64,000 bases of DNA from JACKBJ01 sp964549495 (GTDB lineage Bacteria > Chloroflexota > Anaerolineae > Epilineales > Epilineaceae). Shown in pieces: positions 1 to 7,372 of the stretch (position 1 is the first letter of the stretch; the number at the start of each line of letters is the position of its first letter). The stretch is from contig CAZJWJ010000013.1 of the NCBI GenBank assembly GCA_964549495.1, positions 5,682-69,681 on the forward strand, read 5' to 3'. A program made the position numbers and the translations under genes. The notes below the pieces were generated by a model, which did no database searches, was not told where the DNA came from, and was given only the letters and a program-made list of their open reading frames with translations.

Positions 1-1895
1 CGTCCCATGCCCGAGCCATTGGATAGGCTCATCGGCTCTGCGTAGGGGTAGCGGTCGGTGGCCGTGTAGGCATCGGCCATCCAGACCATGCGGCCGGCCT
101 CGGTCAGCACCAGATAGGGGTCGCCGTCGAAGATCAGGAAGGGGGCGACCTGGCGCAGGCGCTGGCCGATCTGGCGTCGCATCAAGACCCGGCTGTCGGC
201 CTCGACGTCGTTGGAGAGGAGGATCTCGATGTCGCCGAAGTGCAGGGCCAAGGCCAGGCGGCGCAAGGGGCCGCCGACCCGGACGCCGGCCGAGCCCTCG
301 TAGACGGTGCGCGCGTTCTCGTCGCCCACCGGGTAGTCGAACTCGTCGGTGCGCGTGCCGACGATGACGTAGGGTACCCCGGCGCCCTCGCCGAAGTAGA
401 TCCGCGGCTGCTCGAGGGGCCGCTCGAAGGGCGCGTTGGTGCGCACCGGCAGATCCTGGGCCCAGAGCACCGGCTGGCCGCGGCCGTCCACCTCGTCCAC
501 CGGCACCATGGCCAGGCCGTAGCCGTGCGTGTACTCCAGGTGGCGGCTGATCCAGGTGGGGTTGCGCAGGCCGGCCGGCTGCAATTCGCGCGCCGAGAGC
601 TCGACCTGACGCACGCCGTCGGCCGTCGGGTAGCGGTCGATGTCCACGTCGCGGAAGTCGTGGTAGGGCCGGATGGCCTGCTTCTGCTCGAAGTAGTCCA
701 GCAGCACCTGCCAATCCCAGAGCCGCACGTTGTCCAGGGTGCCGCGGTTGGCATCCAGCGCATCGCGGTCGATGCCGCTGGTCGGCTCGTAATCCACTTC
801 CTCGATGGTGGTCAGCCCCCAGGCAGCCCGCGTCAACTCGATGCCGGTCTCGATGTAGGGGCCCTCTCGGGCCAGCTCGTTGGGCTTGACCCGATACTGC
901 TGCACCAGGCCGGGGTAGAGCTCGGCCCCGACCAGCTGCAGGCCCAGCACCACCACCGCCGTGCCGATGCCCAGCCAGGGCCCGCCGCGAAAGGCGCCGA
1001 AGACCAGGATCAGGGCCACCAACAGCCAGAGGCCGGCCACCGCCGCCAGGGCCGGCATGCGCGCGGTGACGTCGGCGTAGCCCGGCCCGAAGAAGACGCT
1101 GTCGGCCCGGCCCCGGGTCAGCTGCTCGAAGCGCGACAGCCAGGCCCCGGCGGCCAGCACCAGCGCGTAGAGCGCGCCCAGCAGGCTCAGGTGGCGGCGC
1201 GCCGCGCGCAGCACGCCCGGCGCCACCTCGATGCGGCGGATGCGGCCCGATGCGCCGCGCTGCTGCTTGCCCGATTCGCGGCGCAGGGCGCCCCCGGCCT
1301 CGATGGCGCCGCCCAAGAGGTAGATCAGCGCCGCGCCCAAGAGCGCGGTGAGCAGCCAGCTGTTGGCCAGCCCGTGGACCAGGCGCCAGAAGGGGAGCTC
1401 GAAGGCGTAGAAGCCCACGTCACGACCCAGGATGGGCTCGATCTGGCCGAATTCACCGCGGGCGGTGTAGAGCAGCAAGGTCTGCCAGGCGCCGGCCGTG
1501 CCGACGGCGATCAGGCCGGCGGCCAGGGCCGCCACGCCCAGCACCAGCGGCCGGGTGCCGGCCCGGGCCAGCTGGCTGGCGCGCTGGCCGGGAAAGAGGT
1601 CGCGGCCGGCCAGCCGCCGGGCGGCCCAGAGCCAGTGGCCGGCCAGCCAGATCAGGCCGACCAGGAAGGCGGCGGCGAAGGCGCCCAGCGGCGCCAAGAG
1701 GCGGGTGCGGAAGAGGGCCGACTGGCCCAGGCTCTCGAACCAGAGCGCGTCGATGTAGAGGCCGACCAGCATGCGCATGCCCATGGCCAGGCCGAAGAGC
1801 AGGAGCAGGACGTACCAGATCCGCCGTGGCCGGGGCCGATCGGGCCCCGACTGGCGGCCGTTGTCGCCGAAGAGGGATTCGAAGTCGATGGACAT
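1..1895 (-). CDS. UPF0182 (COG1615) family membrane protein, C-terminus cut by window edge
   Basis: Open frame from ATG at 1895 running off the left edge; 631 codons are present while the family is usually 900-1000 residues, so the C-terminus is missing. The N-terminal half holds hydrophobic segments near residues 27-46, 68-92, 113-135 and 170-200, then more to about residue 310. The following soluble part carries family-typical stretches such as YTHGYGLAMVPVDEV, DEFDYPVGDEN and LHFGDIEILLSNDV. The role of UPF0182 is not established; it is an integral membrane protein with a large domain probably outside the membrane. It is the last visible gene of a minus-strand operon: the FAD protein's stop lies 3 bases upstream of this ATG, so the two are probably translationally coupled. 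The family call rests on recalled sequence resemblance. Confidence 0.85.
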   Translation of the reverse strand, partial: MSIDFESLFGDNGRQSGPDRPRPRRIWYVLLLLFGLAMGMRMLVGLYIDALWFESLGQSALFRTRLLAPLGAFAAAFLVGLIWLAGHWLWAARRLAGRDLFPGQRASQLARAGTRPLVLGVAALAAGLIAVGTAGAWQTLLLYTARGEFGQIEPILGRDVGFYAFELPFWRLVHGLANSWLLTALLGAALIYLLGGAIEAGGALRRESGKQQRGASGRIRRIEVAPGVLRAARRHLSLLGALYALVLAAGAWLSRFEQLTRGRADSVFFGPGYADVTARMPALAAVAGLWLLVALILVFGAFRGGPWLGIGTAVVVLGLQLVGAELYPGLVQQYRVKPNELAREGPYIETGIELTRAAWGLTTIEEVDYEPTSGIDRDALDANRGTLDNVRLWDWQVLLDYFEQKQAIRPYHDFRDVDIDRYPTADGVRQVELSARELQPAGLRNPTWISRHLEYTHGYGLAMVPVDEVDGRGQPVLWAQDLPVRTNAPFERPLEQPRIYFGEGAGVPYVIVGTRTDEFDYPVGDENARTVYEGSAGVRVGGPLRRLALALHFGDIEILLSNDVEADSRVLMRRQIGQRLRQVAPFLIFDGDPYLVLTEAGRMVWMADAYTATDRYPYAEPMSLSNGSGMG

Positions 1896-1898
1896 GGT

Positions 1899-3389
1899 CT
1901 AGGAAGCTCCGCTTCGCTGTCGCGCCGGTTCGGCTTGTTCGGGTGGCATGTCGCCGTCGGGCATGAAGAGCTCGCGCGCGGCCGGCCGTGCTTCCGGCGC
2001 CGGCCGTCGCCGCGGGCTCGTCCGACGCGCCAGCCGGTCGGCGGCCTCTTCGGCCGCGTCGGCGCCCATGCGCATCGCCGAATGCATGTTGGGATAGGTG
2101 AAGGCCCCCTGCCGGCCGGTGCTCCAGAGGTTCGTCAGGCGATCGACCTGCTGGTTCAGCCGCTCCAGATGGGGCTCGAAGCCCAGGTCGAAGACCGGGT
2201 AGGCATGCTCGGCGCGCAGGAGGTGCCATTCGACCACCTCGTCCGCGCTCTCGAGCAAGCCCTCGTCCAGCAGGTCGGCCAGAACTTGGTCGCGGCCGGC
2301 CTGGCTGCCGCGCCAGTGGCGGTCCTCCGGCCGGCACATCACCTCGACCAAGAGCACCGTGTGGCCGGCCGGCCGCACCTCCATCGAGCTGTTCTTGGGC
2401 TCGGCGATGCGGTGGAAGACCCGGTCGCGGTAGTAGACGTAGAGCGCATCCAAGACCCGCTCGCGCCGAACCAAGAGACCGTAGACCACCATCGGCCGGT
2501 AGCGCAAGCGCTCGACCGACTCCAGCGTCGCCGGCGGGGCCGGCGGGTCCAGCGCGCGGATCAGGATGGGCAGCGGGATGGTCGAGATGCAGGCCTCACA
2601 GTCTAGGCGGTGGCGCCGGCCGTCCCGCTCGTAGATCACCGATCGCAGCCGATCGCCCTCGGTCTCGACCGAGACCACCGAGGCGCCGGTGAGCACCCGG
2701 CCGCCGCGCGATTCGACGTAGCCGGCCAGGGCCATCGGCATCTCGCGCGATCCGGTGCGCGAGTACCACAGGGTCTCGTCGGCCAGGGCCTTCTCGACCG
2801 CGGCGTCCTTGCGCTCGGAGAGCCCAAACCGGCCCAGCGCCTTCTTGATGATGTCGACCGCGCTGAGGCGCGGCATCTTACGCCGCACGAAGGTGGCCGA
2901 GAGCTCGGCGGGAGGCATGCCCCAGTAGCGCGCCGTGAAGTCGCGGAAGAAGAAGCGGTAGAGCGGCCGGCCGTAGAGCTCGATCAGGGCCTCTTCGGCG
3001 TTCTCGGCCGAACTCGGCCGCAGCCGGTTGCGCAGCTGCTGGCCCACCAGGCCGGTCATGGCCCGCAGCAGGGTCCAGGGCGGGATGCCCAGGAGCAGGT
3101 CGCCGAACTCCAGCGGGTAGCGCCGGTAGCCGCGGCCGTAGCGGATCAGGGCCACCTTGCGAGCCGGGATCAGCCGGTCGCCCATGATGGCGCGGATGTC
3201 CTCGAAGATCTCCTGGTCGAACTCGTGCAGGTGGTGGGTGCCCAGGTCGTAGAAGTTCTGGCCGCGGGCATGGCCGGCCGCCAGACCGCCGACCACCGAC
3301 TCGCGCTCGAGCAGGGTCACGCGCAGGCCGGCATCCACCAGCTTGCGCGCGGCGTAGAGCCCGCAGACCCCGCCGCCCAGCACCGCCAC
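1899..3389 (-). CDS. FAD-dependent oxidoreductase, UDP-galactopyranose mutase / protoporphyrinogen oxidase-like
   Basis: Flavoprotein of the amine-oxidase fold. The N-terminus has the dinucleotide-binding strand-turn-helix (VAVLGGGVCGLYAARKL), then the acidic ribose-binding strand end and VGG. The C-terminus has the second FAD-contact region (STGRQGAFTYPNMHSAMRMG). Mid-protein FFFRDFTARYWGMPPAEL is typical of the UGM-like group found near glycosyltransferase genes; the substrate cannot be deduced. It is paralogous to the protein at 22435-23715. The start is uncertain: no ATG fits, GTG 3389 begins exactly at the Rossmann strand and is used here, and an in-frame CTG at 3521 overlaps the upstream stop as CTGA and would add 44 hydrophilic residues. 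The last ~40 residues are Arg/Pro/Ala-rich and probably disordered. It sits in an operon between the COG4091 dehydrogenase and UPF0182. Confidence 0.8.
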   Translation of the reverse strand: MAVLGGGVCGLYAARKLVDAGLRVTLLERESVVGGLAAGHARGQNFYDLGTHHLHEFDQEIFEDIRAIMGDRLIPARKVALIRYGRGYRRYPLEFGDLLLGIPPWTLLRAMTGLVGQQLRNRLRPSSAENAEEALIELYGRPLYRFFFRDFTARYWGMPPAELSATFVRRKMPRLSAVDIIKKALGRFGLSERKDAAVEKALADETLWYSRTGSREMPMALAGYVESRGGRVLTGASVVSVETEGDRLRSVIYERDGRRHRLDCEACISTIPLPILIRALDPPAPPATLESVERLRYRPMVVYGLLVRRERVLDALYVYYRDRVFHRIAEPKNSSMEVRPAGHTVLLVEVMCRPEDRHWRGSQAGRDQVLADLLDEGLLESADEVVEWHLLRAEHAYPVFDLGFEPHLERLNQQVDRLTNLWSTGRQGAFTYPNMHSAMRMGADAAEEAADRLARRTSPRRRPAPEARPAARELFMPDGDMPPEQAEPARQRSGAS

Positions 3390-3517
3390 GTGGGGCGCTT
3401 GCCGGCCGGCATCGGCAGCGCCCGACGCGACCGGCCTCGACTCGACCGGCGCTTCTTCGACCCGCGCCTCCTCGATCCGATCCGACCCCTTGGTGGCCCG
3501 ACCTTCGCGCTGGGGGC

Positions 3518-4819
3518 TCAGCGCCCTGCTCCCAGCATGCCGGCCTGCTCGCGGAATAGCGCGAGCAAGCGGCTCTCGGGAAGGTCGACGTCGTCGAAGG
3601 TCAGGGCCTGGCCGCGCGCCAGGGAGCGGCACATCCGCGGCAGCTGCTCCGTGCCGGCATCCAGGAGCGCGATGGGCAGGCGGCCGGCGGCATCGGCCGT
3701 CTCGCAGCGCTCGATCAGGCCGTAGACCTGGTCGCCGCCGATGCCGTGGGGCATCGTCTCGCCGGCCTCCAGCGGCCGCTTGGCGTGGGCGTAGACGTCG
3801 GCCACCCGGCCGTGGGCCGGCCGCAAGATGGGCTGGCCCTGCAGCACCGCCTTGGCGATGGCGCGGGTGGTCTCCAGGTGGCAGAGGTGGTAGGGCCGGT
3901 AGAAGAGGTAGTAGGGCCCGTCGCCCAGCTTGTAATACCAGAGGTATTGCTGCTGCAGGGGGTCGTCGCAATGGCCGACCACGTAGACCCCGCCGCCGGG
4001 CTCGGCGCCCAGGATGTAGTCGACGACGCCCTCGGCGCCGCCGGGCAGGTCATCGTAGCGATCGAAGTCGAAGTGCTCGAAGACCTGCCGGACGTCCTCG
4101 GCCCGCGGGCCCTCCATGCCGGCCACGTAGGGCGGCAGCCCGAAGGCGTTGGAGAGGATGGCCATCTCGATGCCCAGCTTGGTCCCGTCGGTGTAGGCGC
4201 AGCATTGGATGGGGTTGAGCTTGCGCTTGGCGGCTTCCTCGATCAGTCCTTCGGCGGTGGCGTAGCGGTCGAGGTAGCCCTTGATGTTGCCGGCCATGAC
4301 GATGCGGAAGCCCCAGAGCTTGATCTCGTCGATCATGCGCGCCAGGACGCCGTGTTGGTCGCCGGCGTCGCTGGTGACCACCACGCCCCGCTCCGCGGCG
4401 CGCTGGTGCAACAGCGGGCCCAGCGCCAAGTCGACCTCGGCGTTCATCAGCACCAGGTGCAGGCCGCGGTCGATGGCGGCCAGGCAGACGTCGGCCGCGA
4501 AGCCCACCGTGTTGGTGGCCTCGACCAGGACGTCGCAGTCCAACTCGGGACCCGCGTCCAAGTAGAAGGGCTCGCGGGTGAGCCAGAGCTCGCCCTCGGC
4601 GGGCGGATCGCCACCCGGCTCGACCTCGGCGGCCGGCCCGCCGTAGGCTTCGGCGGCGCGGCGGGCGGCGCGGGGGTCGATATCGGTGACGGCCACCAGG
4701 CGCATCCCGGGGGTGTGGCCGATCTGCCAGGCGATGCCGACGCCCATGGCGCCGGCGCCGACCAGCGCCACACGGATCTCATCGCCCTGCTCTTCCAGCG
4801 TCTCGAGTGCTTCGTACAT
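3518..4819 (-). CDS. NAD(P)-dependent dehydrogenase with SAF-like C-terminus (COG4091, homoserine dehydrogenase-like)
   Basis: The N-terminal Rossmann domain shows VALVGAGAMGVGIAWQIG, followed by the acidic VTDIDP strand end that fits NAD binding. A middle catalytic region (EATNTVGFAADV, NAEVDLALGPLL, SDAGDQHGVLARM) matches COG4091, oxidoreductases related to homoserine dehydrogenase that carry a C-terminal SAF-type domain. The real substrate is unknown and I would not call it hom. ATG 4819 (MYEALETLEEQ) is preferred; an ATG at 4870 would add 17 basic residues that look like upstream leader, and neither has a strong Shine-Dalgarno. First gene of the minus-strand operon; its TGA overlaps a CTG of the FAD gene frame. 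A COG4091 enzyme beside a UGM-like flavoprotein suggests sugar or surface-glycan metabolism, which is inference. Confidence 0.8.
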   Translation of the reverse strand: MYEALETLEEQGDEIRVALVGAGAMGVGIAWQIGHTPGMRLVAVTDIDPRAARRAAEAYGGPAAEVEPGGDPPAEGELWLTREPFYLDAGPELDCDVLVEATNTVGFAADVCLAAIDRGLHLVLMNAEVDLALGPLLHQRAAERGVVVTSDAGDQHGVLARMIDEIKLWGFRIVMAGNIKGYLDRYATAEGLIEEAAKRKLNPIQCCAYTDGTKLGIEMAILSNAFGLPPYVAGMEGPRAEDVRQVFEHFDFDRYDDLPGGAEGVVDYILGAEPGGGVYVVGHCDDPLQQQYLWYYKLGDGPYYLFYRPYHLCHLETTRAIAKAVLQGQPILRPAHGRVADVYAHAKRPLEAGETMPHGIGGDQVYGLIERCETADAAGRLPIALLDAGTEQLPRMCRSLARGQALTFDDVDLPESRLLALFREQAGMLGAGR

Positions 4820-5103
4820 GCATCGGGCTCGGTCGTCGACACCGCGGCGGCTGCCGCGGGCATGCGCCATCGCGGCTGACGATACTCTTGGCCCCTTGGG
4901 GAGTCAAGGCCTCCGGCGGGCGCACATGCGGCGGCGTCGGGCCCTCGACCGGACTTGCGCGGCCCCCTGCGGGCGCATAGACTCACGGGCACTTCCGACC
5001 CGAATGGTGCGCGCTGGAGCGGCCTGGTGCTCGCTCCCAATTCGGGCCGAATCGCCCGACGACGAGGAAGGCGCACCGAACCGAGCCAAGACTCGAGGAA
5101 CGC

Positions 5104-5847
5104 ATGGCATTCAAGGACAGGTTGGTCTACTGCGAGACCGCTCGCCGCAGCTTCTTCGACACCGTCCGCCAGCAGCGCGCCCGTGCCGAGCGCGGCGCCG
5201 GCGATGACGCCCCGGTGCATTGCAGCATCTGCAAGGCGGATGTCTACCTGGCCGCCGTGCCGGCCGACGACGAGCCCGAGGAAGAGGGCGCCATCGCCAT
5301 CAGCGCCCTGGTCCGCGAGGGCTGCGCCTACGGCAAGGTCGAGATCGGCGGCGGCGCGACCGCGACGGCCGATCACGCGCCGGCCCGCCCCTCCGGCGAG
5401 GGCCGGGGCGGCGGTCGCCGCGGGGGTGGGCGCCGCGGAGGTGGCGGAGGCGACGACCGGCAGCAGGACGATGGCGGCGGCGACTCGTCCCGGTCTTCCC
5501 GCTCGCGAAGCCGCGGTGGCGGCCGGCGCGGTGGGGGCCGCAAGGGCGGTTCCAAGCAGCAGGGCGGCGGTCGTTCGCGCGGCCGGCGCGGCGGCGGCAA
5601 GGGCCGGCGCCGCGAGGCCTCGGAGCAGACCGATCTGCGCATCCGCCACGTGGGCACCGTCAAGTGGTTCAACCCCGACAAGGGCTACGGCTTCATCGCC
5701 CAGGACGACGGCTCGGATCTCTTCGTCCACACCTCGGCGGTCCTCGGCGACCAGGACATCGAGCTCTACGAGGGCCTACCGGTCGAGTACGAGGTCGAGA
5801 GCGCCCAGCGCGGACCGCAGGCGGTCTACGTCATCCCGCTGGCCTGA
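5104..5847 (+). CDS. Cold-shock domain protein with N-terminal zinc-ribbon-like module and RGG-rich linker
   Basis: 247 residues in three parts. Residues 1-50 resemble the short zinc-ribbon seen in front of Chloroflexota cold-shock proteins, but the first CxxC is degraded: C10-E-T-A, then C44-S-I-C47. Residues about 95-180 form a Gly/Arg-rich linker with many GGGRRGG and RGRRGG units, like RNA-binding RGG tails. Residues about 185-247 are a canonical cold-shock domain with both nucleic-acid motifs: KWFNPDKGYGFI and DLFVHTSAV. Likely an RNA chaperone. ATG 5104 has GAGGAA upstream. It is monocistronic, divergent from the COG4091 operon across a 284-bp gap with no clear promoter, and is followed by a strong hairpin at 5961-5993. 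Confidence 0.9.
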   Translation: MAFKDRLVYCETARRSFFDTVRQQRARAERGAGDDAPVHCSICKADVYLAAVPADDEPEEEGAIAISALVREGCAYGKVEIGGGATATADHAPARPSGEGRGGGRRGGGRRGGGGGDDRQQDDGGGDSSRSSRSRSRGGGRRGGGRKGGSKQQGGGRSRGRRGGGKGRRREASEQTDLRIRHVGTVKWFNPDKGYGFIAQDDGSDLFVHTSAVLGDQDIELYEGLPVEYEVESAQRGPQAVYVIPLA

Positions 5848-5960
5848 AGTGCCGGGCCGGGCCATCGACGCCTCTCCGGGAGCTTCGGACCCCGCAGAGA
5901 ACGTCCCTAGACCTTCGCGCGGGCGAGAACCGCTCGTGACTTCGAACGATATGGGATAGA

Positions 5961-5993
5961 AGAGGGGGCGAGCCGTGACGGCTCGCCCCCTCT
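5961..5993. terminator. Bidirectional hairpin between convergent genes
   Basis: A 14-bp perfect stem (arms 5961-5974 and 5980-5993, core GGGGGCGAGCC) with loop GTGAC lies between the cold-shock gene (+) and the S1-domain gene (-), which face each other. There is no T-tract, so termination efficiency is uncertain, but position and stability fit a shared terminator. Confidence 0.6.
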
Positions 5994-6070
5994 CGTCAAC
6001 CCATTCGGTTGTCTTCGACGCGCGAAGCGCGACCGTTGTCGAGCGCGAGCTAGGCCGCGCTCCGGTCCGA

Positions 6071-7156
6071 TCAGCCCTCTTCGGCGGCCTTGGTTTCCTT
6101 GTACTCGTCGAGCATGCGGCTGTAGACGTCGGTCAGGCCGTCGCTGCCGGCCACTTCGTCGTCGCCGGCCTCGTCCTCGGCATCCTCGTCCTCGTCGTCC
6201 TCGCTCGCGAGCAGGCCGGCGCCGCGCAGCGCCATCTCCAGCACCGTCGGCCGGCGCTCCTCGGGCTCGTCGGGCATCTCGTAGTCTTCTTCCACGACCC
6301 GCGATCCGCCGCGCTGCTGGGCGCTGTCCTTGGCCGTGTCGTTGGCCAGGCCGACCATGCTCAGGCTGATGCGCTCGCGGCCGCGGTCGAGCTCCTTGAT
6401 GCGGACCTCGACGCTGTCGCCGGGCTTGACGATGTCCTCGGGCTGCTGGACGAAGCCGCTGGACATCTCGGAAATGTGCACCAGGCCTTCGGTCTCGGCG
6501 CCGATGTCGATGAAGGCACCGTACTTGGCCACGCTGGAGACGGTGCCGGCCAGCACCTGACCGGCGGCCAGGCCGGACATCGGGTTGTTGGGCTGCTTCT
6601 TCATCGAGAGCGAGATGCGGTTCTTGCTGGCGTCGACTTCCTTGACCCAGACCTCGACCTCGTCGCCGGGATTCAGGACGTCCTCGACCTTGGCCACGCG
6701 CTTGTTGCCGGGGAGCTCGGAGATGTGCACCAAGCCGTCGGTGGTCGAGCCGATATCGACGAAGGCGCCGAACTTGGCCAGGCCCACGACCTTGCCGCGG
6801 GTCTCGTAGCCGACCTCGACGTCGCCGACCGGGATGCGGGGCCGGCCGCGCTTCTTTCGCTTGCCCTTCTTGGACTTGGCCGGCGCATCGGCTGCGGCTT
6901 CGTCCGTCTGCTCCGCCTTCGTCTCGGCTTCGTCCGGCTTGGCTTCGGCGGCTGGCGCCTCGGCCTCGGATTCGGCGGTCGCCGGGGCTTCCGCGCTCTC
7001 ATCGGCGTCGGCCGGGTCTTCGGCCTTGGCCTCGACCGGCGTCTCGGCGGCCGCCTCGGCTTCGGGCTGGCTGGCCTGGGCGCCCTCGGCCTGCTCGGCC
7101 TCTGGCGCCGCCTCGGTCTCGGCGGTCGGCTTGGTTTCGTTCTCGTTCTCGGACAT
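6071..7156 (-). CDS. S1 RNA-binding domain protein with two S1 repeats and acidic N-terminal tail
   Basis: 361 residues. The first ~90 are an Ala/Glu-rich acidic, probably disordered tail, followed by a basic stretch KKGKRKKRGRPR. Two S1 OB-fold repeats follow, about residues 115-185 and 195-265; each shows the signature FGAFVDIG or YGAFIDIG, then GLVHISE and RISLSMK/V. The C-terminal ~90 residues are again acidic (DEDEDAEDEAGDDE). Proteins of this kind bind RNA or the ribosome; with two repeats it is not ribosomal protein S1 proper. ATG 7156 is supported by GAGGAAG about 6 nt upstream. It is transcribed divergently from the helicase gene across a 216-bp gap. Confidence 0.9.
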   Translation of the reverse strand: MSENENETKPTAETEAAPEAEQAEGAQASQPEAEAAAETPVEAKAEDPADADESAEAPATAESEAEAPAAEAKPDEAETKAEQTDEAAADAPAKSKKGKRKKRGRPRIPVGDVEVGYETRGKVVGLAKFGAFVDIGSTTDGLVHISELPGNKRVAKVEDVLNPGDEVEVWVKEVDASKNRISLSMKKQPNNPMSGLAAGQVLAGTVSSVAKYGAFIDIGAETEGLVHISEMSSGFVQQPEDIVKPGDSVEVRIKELDRGRERISLSMVGLANDTAKDSAQQRGGSRVVEEDYEMPDEPEERRPTVLEMALRGAGLLASEDDEDEDAEDEAGDDEVAGSDGLTDVYSRMLDEYKETKAAEEG

Positions 7157-7356
7157 GGTGGCTTCCTCTACCCCCCAGGCGCACGACGGACCCTCCGCCA
7201 CAAACAAGCGCGCCCCAATCGATGGACATTTCGCACGCCTGGCCCATCCGACCACATGGCGCACGGGGTTCAAGATACCACCCCCACCCGGCCCGGTCAA
7301 TGCAGCGCGGCCCGTTCCGACGGGATTGGGACGCGCCGGGGCGGCGCGAGCGGGGG

Positions 7357-7365
7357 TGCTACAAT
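7357..7365 (+). promoter_or_regulatory. Extended -10 promoter of the PcrA/UvrD gene, leaderless arrangement
   Basis: TGCTACAAT (TGn plus TACAAT) ends 7 nt before ATG 7373. A start site 6-7 nt downstream would fall on the ATG itself. No Shine-Dalgarno lies between, and no good -35 hexamer is visible. Confidence 0.5.
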
Positions 7366-7372
7366 CTGCCCC

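Noticed and set aside
240..2606. Long forward open frame of 788 codons over the UPF0182/FAD region
   Set aside because: Shadow frame in GC-rich DNA; composition is Arg/Gln/Ala/Gly-rich without motifs, while the minus strand encodes recognisable proteins.
5975..7372. N-terminal extension of the helicase frame upstream of 7373
   Set aside because: It runs antisense through the S1 gene; the conserved PcrA N-terminus starts at ATG 7373 next to a -10 element.
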